A DNA stretch of 64,000 nucleotides from Pseudomonadota bacterium (GTDB taxonomy: Bacteria; Pseudomonadota; Gammaproteobacteria; Steroidobacterales; Steroidobacteraceae), in contig JAJZDW010000015.1 in assembly GCA_021851405.1 (NCBI GenBank), forward strand, positions 1 to 64,000. Reading direction: 5' to 3'. The position numbers and the translations under genes are program-made. Below, piece after piece: positions 16,821 through 27,102 of the stretch (position 1 is its first letter; each line of letters begins with the position of its first letter). The notes beneath the pieces were generated by a model. It made no database searches and was not told the DNA's origin. It saw only the letters and a list, made by a program, of their open reading frames with translations.

Positions 16821-17387
16821 ATGCTGCGAAACACTCGCGCCCGCTGGGGGGCGCCCGCCCAACTGCTGCACTGGCTGATTGCCGTCCTGATCGGGGTGCA
16901 GATCGCACTTGGCCTGATCGGAACTGCGCTGCCGCTCAGCATGACCAAGCTGGTCACGCTGGCGCGTCACAAGTCGCTCGGCATCACCATCCTGGCCCTG
17001 GTGCTGGTGCGCCTGGCGTGGCGTGCTCTGAACCCGTCGCCCGCACTTCCGGGCACTCTGAAGCCCTATGAGCGCGTGCTCGCGCGCCTTACCCACGCCG
17101 GGCTGTATGTTCTGATGATCGCTCTGCCGCTGACCGGCTGGATCATGTCCTCGGCACGAGGCTTTCCGGTCAGCTGGTTCAATCTGTTCCAGTTGCCGAA
17201 CCTGGTGGGCCGCAGCACGGCGCTCTACCACGCGATGGTGCGCGTGCACGTGCTGCTCGCGATCGCTCTCGGCCTGATCCTCGTGCTGCACATCGCGGCG
17301 GCCATCAAACATCACGTCGTCCTGAAGGACGATACGCTGCGACGCATGCTGCCCGGCGCGGGCGCCGCACTCACCCGCAAGGAATAA
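16821..17387 (+). CDS. Cytochrome b561
   Basis: A 188-residue di-haem membrane protein of the bacterial cytochrome b561 (CybB) family, which passes electrons from quinol to periplasmic acceptors. Four membrane spans are visible (LLHWLIAVLIGVQIALGLIG, SLGITILALVLVRLAW, HAGLYVLMIALPLTGWIM, VHVLLAIALGLILVLHIAA). Histidines in LLHWLI, LARHKSLG, LTHAGLY and the last span are the likely haem ligands. The frame can start at GTG (16818) or the adjoining ATG, which I use. It is 3 bases from the yceI gene, a pairing seen often in proteobacteria, where CybB and YceI are encoded together. Confidence 0.92.
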   Translation: MLRNTRARWGAPAQLLHWLIAVLIGVQIALGLIGTALPLSMTKLVTLARHKSLGITILALVLVRLAWRALNPSPALPGTLKPYERVLARLTHAGLYVLMIALPLTGWIMSSARGFPVSWFNLFQLPNLVGRSTALYHAMVRVHVLLAIALGLILVLHIAAAIKHHVVLKDDTLRRMLPGAGAALTRKE

Positions 17388-17390
17388 CGG

Positions 17391-17960
17391 ATGCTGAACT
17401 CCCGCCTCACCCGGCTCACCCTGTCCTCGTTCGCCCTCCTCGCCGCCGGCGCGGCCCACGCCGCAGTCCCCGGCCCGGACTACGTCTTAAGCCCGGCACA
17501 CAGCACGCTCACCTACACGTTCACTCAGGCCGGCGGCGCGAATCAGGGCGTATTCAACTCGTTCTCCGCGCAGTTCGACCCGCACGCCGGGGCGCTCACG
17601 GTCGTGATCGACATGCGTTCGTTCGATACGCGCGACGCCCAGCGCAACACGCTGCTCGGCGGTGCACAATTCTTTGACGTGGCGCGCTATCCGCAGGCGC
17701 GCTTCACGGCGACGCGCCTGAGCAAAACCCCGAGCGGCTTCATCGCCACCGGCCGGCTCACGCTGCGCGGGGTCAGCCACACCGTATCGGTTCCCTTCAC
17801 CTGGCGAGCACTCGGCCGCGGCGCCCGAGAGCTGCAGGGCAAGACCGTGATTGACCGGCTCGCGTTCGGCATCGGTCAGGGGCAGTGGCATGCCACCGAG
17901 TGGCTGGGCAACTCGGTGACGGTGCGCTTCGCGCTGCGGATGGTACCGGCGGCGCACTGA
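17391..17960 (+). CDS. YceI-family periplasmic protein
   Basis: A 189-residue secreted lipocalin-like protein. A signal peptide (LTLSSFALLAAGAAHA) precedes a YceI domain with YVLSPAHSTLTYTFTQAGG at its start, then SFDTRDAQRNTLLGGAQFFD and GRLTLRGVSHTVSVPFTW, all family marks. Family members form a beta-barrel that can bind isoprenoid chains such as polyprenols or ubiquinone precursors. Here it directly follows cytochrome b561, which fits a link to quinone chemistry, though this is inference. It converges on the next gene with a gap of 4 bases. Confidence 0.92.
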   Translation: MLNSRLTRLTLSSFALLAAGAAHAAVPGPDYVLSPAHSTLTYTFTQAGGANQGVFNSFSAQFDPHAGALTVVIDMRSFDTRDAQRNTLLGGAQFFDVARYPQARFTATRLSKTPSGFIATGRLTLRGVSHTVSVPFTWRALGRGARELQGKTVIDRLAFGIGQGQWHATEWLGNSVTVRFALRMVPAAH

Positions 17961-17964
17961 GGTC

Positions 17965-18324
17965 TCAGGACGGCTTGCGGCGCAGCTTCGAGGTACACAG
18001 GTCATAGATGACCGCCGTGAGCACCCGCACCGCGTGACAGGTGCTCGCCTCGATGCCCGTCAGCGCCGCATCGCGCAGCGCGGCCGTGAGCATGGGCACA
18101 TACTCTCCGGGCAGATCGTCCGGCACGGTCGCGGCCACGCGCACCGCCGGAATCCCCTCCACGATCCGCCGCACGGTCTGATACAGACACTCGGCCTTGG
18201 CGCGCATCAGCGCCTCGTCGTCCCCGAACAGCGCCCCGACCGCCGCCAGGCCCTCGGCCCATTGCAGGCGCGCCTGCTCCCAGTCCCGTTCAGGTTCAAA
18301 ACCGACCCGGATGATCTCACCCAT
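17965..18324 (-). CDS. Small uncharacterised protein
   Basis: A 119-residue protein that I do not recognise. It looks soluble and mostly helical, with no signal peptide or membrane span (ARLQWAEGLAAVGALFGDDE, HAVRVLTAVIYDLCTSKLRR). Two cysteines and a basic tail RRKPS are visible. GGAGG 10 bases before the ATG supports this start; an in-frame GTG 9 bases upstream would sit too close to that site. GC at third codon positions is high and in line with neighbours, so it is probably a real gene. It stands alone between convergent yceI and divergent ybjQ. The 211 bases between it and ybjQ are GC-rich and hold no clear gene. Confidence 0.65.
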   Translation of the reverse strand: MGEIIRVGFEPERDWEQARLQWAEGLAAVGALFGDDEALMRAKAECLYQTVRRIVEGIPAVRVAATVPDDLPGEYVPMLTAALRDAALTGIEASTCHAVRVLTAVIYDLCTSKLRRKPS

Positions 18325-18535
18325 GAGCGTCACGCCTCCGTCCTGCCCCGACTCCCCGGCGCCGGCCGGCGAGCGCCCCCGGGCTGGGGGCGGCCCTCAG
18401 GTTAGGCGGGCGCAGACGGCGGCACTAGGGGTCATTTGTGCCGCGAATGTGCAATTTTGCGCGCCCCGCGCTCTGCGCGAACGCGGTGTTACCATGCCCC
18501 GGCGGGCACCAGCGCCCCGTCCAGGAGACAGCACG

Positions 18536-18859
18536 ATGCTCATCGTCACCACCGAAAACGTGCCGGGTTACCGAGTCACGGCGGTCAAGGGTCAAGTGTT
18601 CGGCGTCGTGGTGCGCAGCCGCGGCCTGGCCGGCAATCTGATGGCCGGCCTGCGCTCGATCGCCGGCGGGGAGATCTCCGAGTACACCCAACTGCTCGAG
18701 GAAGCGCGCCGCCACGCCGTCGACCGCATGGTGAAGAACGCCACGCTGATGCAGGCCAATGCCGTGGTGATGATGCGATTCGATTCTTCCGAGATCGGCC
18801 AGACCATGAGCGAGATCGTCGCCTACGGCACCGCCGTGGTGATCGAGCCGGCCGCGTGA
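18536..18859 (+). CDS. YbjQ family protein (UPF0145, DUF74)
   Basis: A 107-residue cytoplasmic protein of the YbjQ/DUF74 family. Visible family blocks are TTENVPGYRVTAVKGQVFGV, RSRGLAGNLMAGLRSIAGGE, ARRHAVDRMVKNATLMQANA and EIVAYGTAVVIEP. Members form a ring-shaped oligomer of unknown function and have been suspected of binding metals. AGGAGA precedes the ATG at good spacing; the open frame upstream is out-of-character arginine-rich reading. The next gene starts on GTGA overlapping its stop by 4 bases, so the two are coupled. Confidence 0.92.
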   Translation: MLIVTTENVPGYRVTAVKGQVFGVVVRSRGLAGNLMAGLRSIAGGEISEYTQLLEEARRHAVDRMVKNATLMQANAVVMMRFDSSEIGQTMSEIVAYGTAVVIEPAA

Positions 18860-19152
18860 GACTGCGCGCGGCCTTCCTTGCACTCTCGGCGCTCGCCGTC
18901 GTGGCGGGCGCCATCGAGCTGCTCGCGGTGAAATCCGGGCACGGCCTGGCGCTGCTCGTACTCGGTGCCGTAGGTCTGCTCGCGACCATTTTCGAGCGCT
19001 GGCGCTATCGCAAGCCCGCCCCGCCCGCCGCCCGCTGGCAGGCGACCGGCGAGCGGTTCGAAGATCCCGCCACCGGTGAGCCGCTCGAGGTCCTGTACGA
19101 CCCGGTCACGGGCGAGCGGCGCTACGAGCCGCTGAGCCGCCGCTCACCGTGA
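18856..19152 (+). CDS. Small two-span membrane protein coupled to ybjQ
   Basis: A 98-residue protein starting at a GTG that overlaps the ybjQ stop by 4 bases. Two hydrophobic segments (about 4-21, AAFLALSALAVVAGAIELL, and about 27-45, LALLVLGAVGLLATIF) are followed by a basic patch ERWRYRK and a soluble tail. The tail has two similar units, DPATGEPLEVLYD and DPVTGERRYEPL, like membrane proteins that carry a short repeat. I do not know a named family. Coupling with ybjQ suggests a partner role, which is inference. It converges on acsA with a 16-base gap. Confidence 0.65.
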   Translation: MRLRAAFLALSALAVVAGAIELLAVKSGHGLALLVLGAVGLLATIFERWRYRKPAPPAARWQATGERFEDPATGEPLEVLYDPVTGERRYEPLSRRSP

Positions 19153-19168
19153 CCTGAGGGCGTGCGCC

Positions 19169-21514
<2,346 letters not shown>

Positions 21515-21601
21515 GGTAGCCCCCGCTGGTTCCTGTGACGTGAGCACCGAGCATAGCCGAAGCCCGCACGAATTCCTGCCAGACCAATGGCGCGCGCCGG
21601 C

Positions 21602-22498
21602 TCAGCCCCCTGGCGCGACGAGCGCCGCCAGCCGCTCGCCCTGGCGGCGCAACAGCGGCCCGAAGCCGAGCCGATCGTAGAGCGTGCCCAGTGCCTGCAG
21701 ATCCGGGACTCGCGGACGCAGCTGCTCGCGGCTCGCCTCGAGCGGCATGTCGCACACGATGCGGGTCAGGCGGCGCGCCAGGTAGACCGCCTCGCGGTGC
21801 TCGTGCAGCCGCTCGCGCAACTCGCGCGCACCGCGCAAGCCGAGCGTGGCGACTCGCCCGAGGCCGGCATACAGCTCATCGATGGAGCCGAAGGCGCGCA
21901 TCAGCGCCGCGGCGGTCTTCGGCCCGATCCCCGGGACGCCCGGAATGTTGTCCGAGGTGTCGCCCGTGAGCGCCAGATAGTCGGCGAACCGTTCCGGGGC
22001 GACCCCGAAATGCCGCTCGACGTCACGGTAACCAAGCTGCCCGCGCGCCCCGAAGTCCCAGTACAGATCCCCGTCGCGCACCAGTTGCGCCAGATCCTTG
22101 TCGCGGGTGATGAACGCCGATGAGATGCTCTGCGTGCGCATCTGCTGCGCCAGGGTGCCGATGACATCGTCGGCCTCATAGTGCGAATCGACGAATACCG
22201 CGAGGCCGAGCCGCGCGCACAGTTCTCGGCAGTACTCGAACTGCACGGCCAGATCCGGCGGCGCCGGCTCGCGGTTGGCCTTGTACGCCGGGTAGATCTC
22301 GTTGCGGTAGGAGGTGGCGAGGCGCCGATCGAAGGCGACCGCGACGAACTGCGGCCGCGTCCGCTCGAGCAGATCCCCGAGAAAGCGCGCGAAGCCGAAG
22401 ACCGCGTGCACCGGGCGCCCTTCGGCATCGAGCATCTCGGGCAGTTGCGAATGGTAGGCGCGGAAGACGTAGACCGAGCCGTCGATGAGGTAGAGCAA
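21602..22498 (-). CDS. Stand-alone 5'-3' exonuclease (PolA N-domain/FEN-like)
   Basis: A 298-residue flap endonuclease-type nuclease equivalent to the N-terminal domain of DNA polymerase I. Metal-binding acidic blocks are LIDGSVYVFRAYHS, VAFDRRLATSYRNEIYPAYK, HYEADDVIGTLA, TRDKDLAQLV and TGDTSDNIPGVPGIGPKTA, the last including the helix-3-turn-helix DNA-binding motif. It would remove RNA primers or flaps in replication and repair. The start codon is TTG, with CGGAG upstream; no ATG fits. It lies 49 bases downstream of the HNH gene and 87 bases upstream of acsA on the same strand. Whether the organism also has a full polA cannot be seen here. Confidence 0.9.
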   Translation of the reverse strand: MLYLIDGSVYVFRAYHSQLPEMLDAEGRPVHAVFGFARFLGDLLERTRPQFVAVAFDRRLATSYRNEIYPAYKANREPAPPDLAVQFEYCRELCARLGLAVFVDSHYEADDVIGTLAQQMRTQSISSAFITRDKDLAQLVRDGDLYWDFGARGQLGYRDVERHFGVAPERFADYLALTGDTSDNIPGVPGIGPKTAAALMRAFGSIDELYAGLGRVATLGLRGARELRERLHEHREAVYLARRLTRIVCDMPLEASREQLRPRVPDLQALGTLYDRLGFGPLLRRQGERLAALVAPGG

Positions 22499-22547
22499 AA
22501 TCAGCGGCTCCGTCGGCGGCCTGCCCCGGGGTGAACCCCGGCGCGGC

Positions 22548-23222
22548 TCAGCTCAGCCAGCGTTGAATACGATCGTGCAGCGGGCTGGTCCGCGGGAAAT
22601 GCGCCAGCAGATACTCCATCTGGTCGGCGAGCACGCGCCGACCCTTGAGAAAAATGTACTCCGCATAGGTCGGCGTGAACGGCACGGCGACCAGCTGCAT
22701 TTTGGCCTGCTCCGGGGTGCGCGCGGCCTTCTGGTTGTTGCAGCGGCGGCATGCGGTCACCACGTTGTTCCAGACGTCGATGCCACCTTGACCGAACGGG
22801 CGGACGTGATCGCGGGACAGATCCCGGGTCCCGAATCGCTGGCCGCAGTACATGCAAATGTGCGCATCGCGCCGAAAGAGCGTCTGGTTGTTCAAGGGCG
22901 GCACGTAGTCGTGCCGGGTGCTGCCGGGATTGCCGGTATGTCCGACCGTGGCGACGATGGAATTGATTTCGAGCGTCGTGCGCCGTCCGGTCAGCGCGTT
23001 GATGCCGCCGAACAGCGTGAACAGAAGACTGCCGCAGGTATAGGCGACCTGCTCCTGGGTGTAGAGTCGGGCCGCTTCCCGGTAATCGATCCACTCCAGA
23101 GGCATGCCGGAAACGTCGGTTCGCAGCACGAGCTGAGAGAGCCCGCGCACCGGCCCCGTCGGGGTGATCCGCAGGTCATCGCTCGAGCCGAAATCGGCCC
23201 GCTCGAAGTCTATGCCTATCAT
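22548..23222 (-). CDS. HNH endonuclease domain protein
   Basis: A 224-residue protein with a C-terminal HNH nuclease fold (about residues 122-170): two CxxC-type pairs, CMYCGQRF and CRRCNNQK, bracket the catalytic LSRDHVRPFGQGGIDVWNN. The N-terminal about 115 residues (LEWIDYREAARLYTQEQVAY) are conserved in this chromosomal HNH group. No methylase, terminase or phage gene is adjacent, so a housekeeping or repair role is more likely than restriction or packaging. The gene is divergent from pntAA, with 118 bases between the starts. It precedes the exonuclease gene on the same strand, and the two could act together, which is inference. Confidence 0.85.
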   Translation of the reverse strand: MIGIDFERADFGSSDDLRITPTGPVRGLSQLVLRTDVSGMPLEWIDYREAARLYTQEQVAYTCGSLLFTLFGGINALTGRRTTLEINSIVATVGHTGNPGSTRHDYVPPLNNQTLFRRDAHICMYCGQRFGTRDLSRDHVRPFGQGGIDVWNNVVTACRRCNNQKAARTPEQAKMQLVAVPFTPTYAEYIFLKGRRVLADQMEYLLAHFPRTSPLHDRIQRWLS

Positions 23223-23252
23223 GGCCGGTTATAAGATAAGGCAAGATTATGC

Positions 23253-23280
23253 TTGAGTTCAACGTCGCAACGTGTAGGGT
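23253..23280 (+). promoter_or_regulatory. Candidate sigma70 promoter for pntAA-pntAB-pntB
   Basis: TTGAGT at 23253-23258 and TAGGGT at 23275-23280 are separated by 16 bases and lie 60 bases before the pntAA start. The match is moderate, and the region is AT-richer than its surroundings, which also fits divergent promoters for the HNH gene. Confidence 0.35.
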
Positions 23281-23340
23281 AGAGTGCATGGCAGCTGGCC
23301 GCCGCGGTTCGCGGGGCTCGCCGATCGGAAGGGGCTTTTG

Positions 23341-24462
23341 ATGCCAATGACAATCGGCGCGCTGCGCGAGAGAGCCGCCCGTGAGACGCGCGTCAGTCTC
23401 GTGCCCGAAGTGGCCGAGAAATTCATGCGCTTGGGCGCCGGCATTCTCCTCGAGCGCGGTGCCGGGGAGCGCGCTCAGTTTCCCGATGCGCTCTACCGCG
23501 GCGTCGAGTGGACTGACAGTGCCGGGGTGCTCGAACGGGCGCAGGTGCTGCTCACCGTCCAGCCGCTCGACATCGCCCAGATCGGTGCGCTGAAGCCCGG
23601 CACGGTCGTCGCCGGCTTCCTGCAACCCTACGCCCGCCACGCCGAGGTGCGGGCGCTCCAGGAGCGGGGCATCACCAGTTTCGCAATGGAGCTGGTCCCG
23701 CGCATCTCGCGCGCCCAGTCGATGGACGCGCTGTCCTCGCAGGCGGCCGTCTCCGGTTACAAGGCCGTGCTGATTGCGGCGAACCACCTGCAGAAGTTCC
23801 TGCCCATGCTGACCACGGCGGCCGGTACGATCCGGCCCGCCCAGGTGCTCGTCATCGGCGCCGGCGTCGCCGGCCTGCAGGCGATCGCGACCGCGCGCCG
23901 GCTTGGCGCGGTGGTCGAGGCCTACGACGTGCGCGGCGCGACCCGGGAGCAGATCCGCTCACTCGGCGCGAAATTCGTCGACACCGGCGTGAGCGCCGAC
24001 GGCGCCGGCGGCTACGCGCGCGAGCTGACGGAGGAGGAGAAGCGCCGCCAGCAGGACATCCTCGATGCGCGCATCGCCGCGGCGGACGCGCTGATCAGCA
24101 CCGCGGCCGTCCCTGGGCGGCCGGCACCGAAGATCATCACGCGCGCGGCGGCCGAGCGCATGCGGCCCGGGTCGGTGATCGTCGATCTGGCCGCCGAGCA
24201 GGGCGGCAACTGCGAGCTGACGCGTGCCGGGGAGACGGTGGTGCATCAGGGCGTGCAGATCATCGGCCCGGTGAATCTGCCGGCCGAGCTCGCCTACAAC
24301 GCCAGCGAGATGTACGCGCGCAACCTGCTGAACATCCTCTCCCCGGCGATCAAGCAGGGGGAACTGGCCATCGACTGGGACGACGAGGTCTTCGCCAAGG
24401 CCTGTCTGACGCACGACGGGCAGATCCGTCACGAACCGACGCGTCAGGCGCTGTCGGGCTGA
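23341..24462 (+). CDS. pntAA: NAD(P) transhydrogenase alpha-1 subunit
   Basis: A 373-residue cytoplasmic subunit (domain I, NAD(H)-binding) of proton-translocating transhydrogenase. It starts MTIGALRERAARETRVSLVP; a second ATG lies two codons in, and GGAAGGGG supports this region. The Rossmann element VLVIGAGVAGLQAIATARRLG, the conserved SLGAKFVDTG, and KIITRAAAERMRPGSVIVDLA are visible. E. coli has these parts fused in one PntA; here, as in many alpha- and gammaproteobacteria, the alpha chain is split into PntAA and PntAB. It leads a three-gene operon. Confidence 0.95.
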   Translation: MPMTIGALRERAARETRVSLVPEVAEKFMRLGAGILLERGAGERAQFPDALYRGVEWTDSAGVLERAQVLLTVQPLDIAQIGALKPGTVVAGFLQPYARHAEVRALQERGITSFAMELVPRISRAQSMDALSSQAAVSGYKAVLIAANHLQKFLPMLTTAAGTIRPAQVLVIGAGVAGLQAIATARRLGAVVEAYDVRGATREQIRSLGAKFVDTGVSADGAGGYARELTEEEKRRQQDILDARIAAADALISTAAVPGRPAPKIITRAAAERMRPGSVIVDLAAEQGGNCELTRAGETVVHQGVQIIGPVNLPAELAYNASEMYARNLLNILSPAIKQGELAIDWDDEVFAKACLTHDGQIRHEPTRQALSG

Positions 24463-24483
24463 AGCCTCGCCGAGGGGACGACC

Positions 24484-24789
24484 ATGACCGGAATCGTTGC
24501 GCTCTACATCTTCATGCTCGCGGCCTTCACCGGCTATGAGGTGATCTCGCGGGTGCCGGTGATTCTGCACACCCCGCTGATGTCCGGCTCGAACTTCGTG
24601 CACGGCATCGTGCTGGTCGGGGCGATGGTCGCCCTCGGCAACGCGCACTCTCCGCTGGAGAAGACCATCGGCTTCTTCGGCGTGCTGCTCGCCGCCGGCA
24701 ACGCGGTCGGCGGCTACGTCGTGACCGAGCGGATGCTGGAGATGTTCAAATCGAGCAAGGCGCCCCGCTCGGCGCCCGGGGAGCGCTAG
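24484..24789 (+). CDS. pntAB: NAD(P) transhydrogenase alpha-2 subunit
   Basis: A 101-residue membrane subunit (part of domain II). Three hydrophobic stretches are visible (VALYIFMLAAFTGYEVI, NFVHGIVLVGAMVAL, IGFFGVLLAAGNAVGGYVV). TPLMSGSNFVHGIVLVGAM is the conserved start of the proton-channel part. It begins 21 bases after pntAA and its TAG stop touches the ATG of pntB, so the three subunits are translated together. Confidence 0.95.
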   Translation: MTGIVALYIFMLAAFTGYEVISRVPVILHTPLMSGSNFVHGIVLVGAMVALGNAHSPLEKTIGFFGVLLAAGNAVGGYVVTERMLEMFKSSKAPRSAPGER

Positions 24790-26187
24790 ATGCCGGCCAC
24801 GCCCGCGCCGTGGAGCGCCGGCTCGCTGATCCAGGCGAGCTATTTCGTCACGGCCGTCCTCTTCATCACCGGGCTGAAGCGCATGAGCTCCCCGGTGAGC
24901 GCCCGCAGCGGCATCATCTGGGCCGGCGCCGGGATGCTGGTGGCGACGCTCGTCACCTTCGCCTACCCGGGCATGAGCAATTACCCGCTGATCGGCGCGG
25001 CCCTCGTGCTCGGCGCGGCGCTCGCCTGGTGGAGCGGCAAACGGGTCGCCATGACCAACATGCCGCAGATGATCGCTCTGTACAACGGCATGGGGGGCGG
25101 CGCTGCGGCCTCGATCGCGGCCGTGGAGCTGTACCGCGGCGGCAGCGGCGGCGCCGTGGGGACCACCCTGGCGGTCGTCGGCGGGTTGATCGGCGCGGTG
25201 TCCTTCAGCGGCAGCGCGATCGCCTTCGCCAAGCTCCAGGGCCTGATCAAACGCAGCATCCGCTTCCCCGGCCAGCAGATCGTGAGCCTGCTGCTGCTCG
25301 CCGCGGCGCTGCTGCAGGGTGTGCTCGAGGTCGCGCATCCCGGCGGCTCGGGCGTGTACGTCACCGGTCTGCTGATCTTCGCGCTGCTGCTCGGCCTCGC
25401 CATGACGCTGCCGATCGGCGGGGCGGACATGCCGGTGGTGATCTCGCTGTACAACGCGCTCACCGGACTGGCGGTCGCCTTCGAGGGCTTCGCGCTGCAC
25501 AACGCGGCGATGATCATCGCCGGCACCGTGGTCGGCTCGGCCGGCACGCTGCTGACGCAGCTGATGGCCAAGGCCATGAACCGCTCGCTCGGCAACGTGC
25601 TGTTCTCCGGGTTCGGCGAAGGCAGCGTCGCGGGCGGCGGGGAGGTCAGCGGCAGCCTCAAGACCATCGAGGCATCCGACGTCGGGGTGATGCTGGCGTT
25701 CGCGCAAAAGGTGATCGTCGTGCCGGGATACGGCATGGCGGTGGCGCAGGCGCAGCACAAGATCTGGGAGCTGTGTCAGCTGCTGATCGACCGGGGCGTC
25801 ACCGTGCGCTTTGCGATTCATCCGGTGGCCGGGCGCATGCCCGGGCACATGAACGTGCTGCTCGCCGAGGCGGGCGTGCCCTATGACCTGATCGGCGATC
25901 TGGAAGAAATCAACGGCGAGTTCGACACCGCGGACGTGGCGCTCGTCATCGGCGCCAACGACGTCGTCAACCCGGTGGCGCGCACCGACAAGTCGAGTCC
26001 CATCTACGGCATGCCGATTCTCAATGCCGACCGGGCCCAGAACGTGATCGTGATCAAGCGCGGCCAGGGCGCGGGATTCTCCGGCATCGAGAACGCGCTG
26101 TTCTATCTCGACAACACGCGCATGCTGTACGGCGATGCGCAGAAAGTCGGCTCAGCGCTGATTGCCGCCATCAAGGCGCTCGGCTAG
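24790..26187 (+). CDS. pntB: NAD(P) transhydrogenase beta subunit
   Basis: A 465-residue protein with a membrane half (about 1-260, nine or so spans, domain II) and an NADP(H)-binding domain III. The domain III motifs GYGMAVAQAQHKIWELCQ, HPVAGRMPGHMNVLLAEAGV and GANDVVNPVARTDKSSPIYG are clear. Together with PntAA and PntAB it couples hydride transfer from NADH to NADP+ with proton entry and supplies NADPH, relevant to the glutathione reductase encoded downstream. It ends 7 bases before the convergent DUF3106 gene. Confidence 0.96.
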   Translation: MPATPAPWSAGSLIQASYFVTAVLFITGLKRMSSPVSARSGIIWAGAGMLVATLVTFAYPGMSNYPLIGAALVLGAALAWWSGKRVAMTNMPQMIALYNGMGGGAAASIAAVELYRGGSGGAVGTTLAVVGGLIGAVSFSGSAIAFAKLQGLIKRSIRFPGQQIVSLLLLAAALLQGVLEVAHPGGSGVYVTGLLIFALLLGLAMTLPIGGADMPVVISLYNALTGLAVAFEGFALHNAAMIIAGTVVGSAGTLLTQLMAKAMNRSLGNVLFSGFGEGSVAGGGEVSGSLKTIEASDVGVMLAFAQKVIVVPGYGMAVAQAQHKIWELCQLLIDRGVTVRFAIHPVAGRMPGHMNVLLAEAGVPYDLIGDLEEINGEFDTADVALVIGANDVVNPVARTDKSSPIYGMPILNADRAQNVIVIKRGQGAGFSGIENALFYLDNTRMLYGDAQKVGSALIAAIKALG

Positions 26188-26194
26188 CGACCCT

Positions 26195-26827
26195 TCAGCG
26201 CCACGGTGGCCGACCGCCGCGGCGCAGCGGAGGCAGCGCGCCCCCGCCCATCCGACCCGCCCCGCCCAGTGCACCAGGCCCGCCCGGCAGGCCTCGCAGA
26301 CGCAACTGCGGCGCACGACCCATCTGGCGCATCCGGCGAATCATCCGCTGGCGTCGCATCTGCCGCTGCGCGCGCCGGATCATCGCCTGACGCTGCGCGG
26401 GCGTGGCCGAGCGCCAGCGCTCGCGCAGCGCGCGGCGCCGCCACGCGGGCAGGCGCTGAAACGCGCGAAAGCTGCGCCGGATCGCCGCACGCTGTTCAGC
26501 CGGCAGCGCCTTGAACTGCTGCCACCGCTCGCGCAGCAGTGCGCGCTGTCGGGGCGCCATCCGCTGCCATTGAGCGAAACGATGCTGCGCCTGATGGCGC
26601 TGGGCCGGGGAGAGCTGCAGCCAGATCCGACTGCCGCGCACCAGCGCCCGCTGGCGCTGCGGCGGCAATGCCGCCCAACGGCCGCGCAGCGGACGCAGCA
26701 ACTTCTGCTGGGCCGAGGACAGCGCCGACCACGGCAGCGCCGGGGCTGCGCCGCTCGGCGGCGCAGCCCACGCCGGCGCGGCCGTCAGCAGCAGTGCCAC
26801 GAGCACGATGCGCAGCACGCCGAGCAT
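26195..26827 (-). CDS. DUF3106 secreted protein with 18-residue LxPxQR repeats
   Basis: A 210-residue exported protein; signal peptide VALLLTAAPAWA. From about residue 36 the chain is built of seven helical units of about 18 residues, each starting L-S/P-x-x-Q-R: LSSAQQ, LPPQRQ, LSPAQR, MAPRQR, LPAEQR, LPAWRR and TPAQRQ. This is the DUF3106 pattern and recalls the LTxxQ motifs of Spy/CpxP periplasmic chaperones, although common ancestry is not shown. It is strongly basic, with a Gly/Pro/Arg-rich end. Its ATG overlaps the stop of the lipoprotein gene by one base (TGATG). It is the last gene of the ECF sigma operon and may act in the envelope stress response that the sigma factor controls. Confidence 0.8.
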   Translation of the reverse strand: MLGVLRIVLVALLLTAAPAWAAPPSGAAPALPWSALSSAQQKLLRPLRGRWAALPPQRQRALVRGSRIWLQLSPAQRHQAQHRFAQWQRMAPRQRALLRERWQQFKALPAEQRAAIRRSFRAFQRLPAWRRRALRERWRSATPAQRQAMIRRAQRQMRRQRMIRRMRQMGRAPQLRLRGLPGGPGALGGAGRMGGGALPPLRRGGRPPWR

Positions 26828-27102
26828 CAGCTGCCCACCTTGCGGTTCGCGGCCACCGTGCCGGCCGGCGTTTTCGACTTCGGTGGCGGCTGGAGTTTCA
26901 GCTGCGAGAGATAGCCGAGCCAGGAGCCGCCCGCGGAGCGCTCGACCCGTGCGGTCGGATCGCGGCTGCCGAGGAACTGCAACAGCCCCACCGGGACCGG
27001 TTTCGCAGGGGCCGGCGGGGGTGCCGAGGCGCAGCCCGCCGGCAGGAGTGACGCGGCCAGCAGCACCGCCGCGGTGACACCCCTGCATCGTTCAGCCGCC
27101 AT
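26827..27102 (-). CDS. Small lipoprotein in the ECF sigma operon
   Basis: A 91-residue predicted lipoprotein. The signal sequence ends in a lipobox with Cys24 (LPAGC), followed by Ala-Ser, which favours the outer membrane. The mature part is proline-rich, then VGLLQFLGSRDPTARVERSA and LGYLSQLKLQPPPKSK. I do not recognise a family. An ATG 15 bases upstream (27117) is an alternative start. The gene overlaps the end of the DUF3619 gene by 11 bases and its stop overlaps the DUF3106 start by one, so all are translationally coupled. Confidence 0.65.
   Translation of the reverse strand: MAAERCRGVTAAVLLAASLLPAGCASAPPPAPAKPVPVGLLQFLGSRDPTARVERSAGGSWLGYLSQLKLQPPPKSKTPAGTVAANRKVGS

Noticed and set aside
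22548-23222. HNH gene as part of a restriction or phage system
   Set aside because: No methyltransferase, terminase, portal or integrase gene is adjacent and base composition matches the surroundings.
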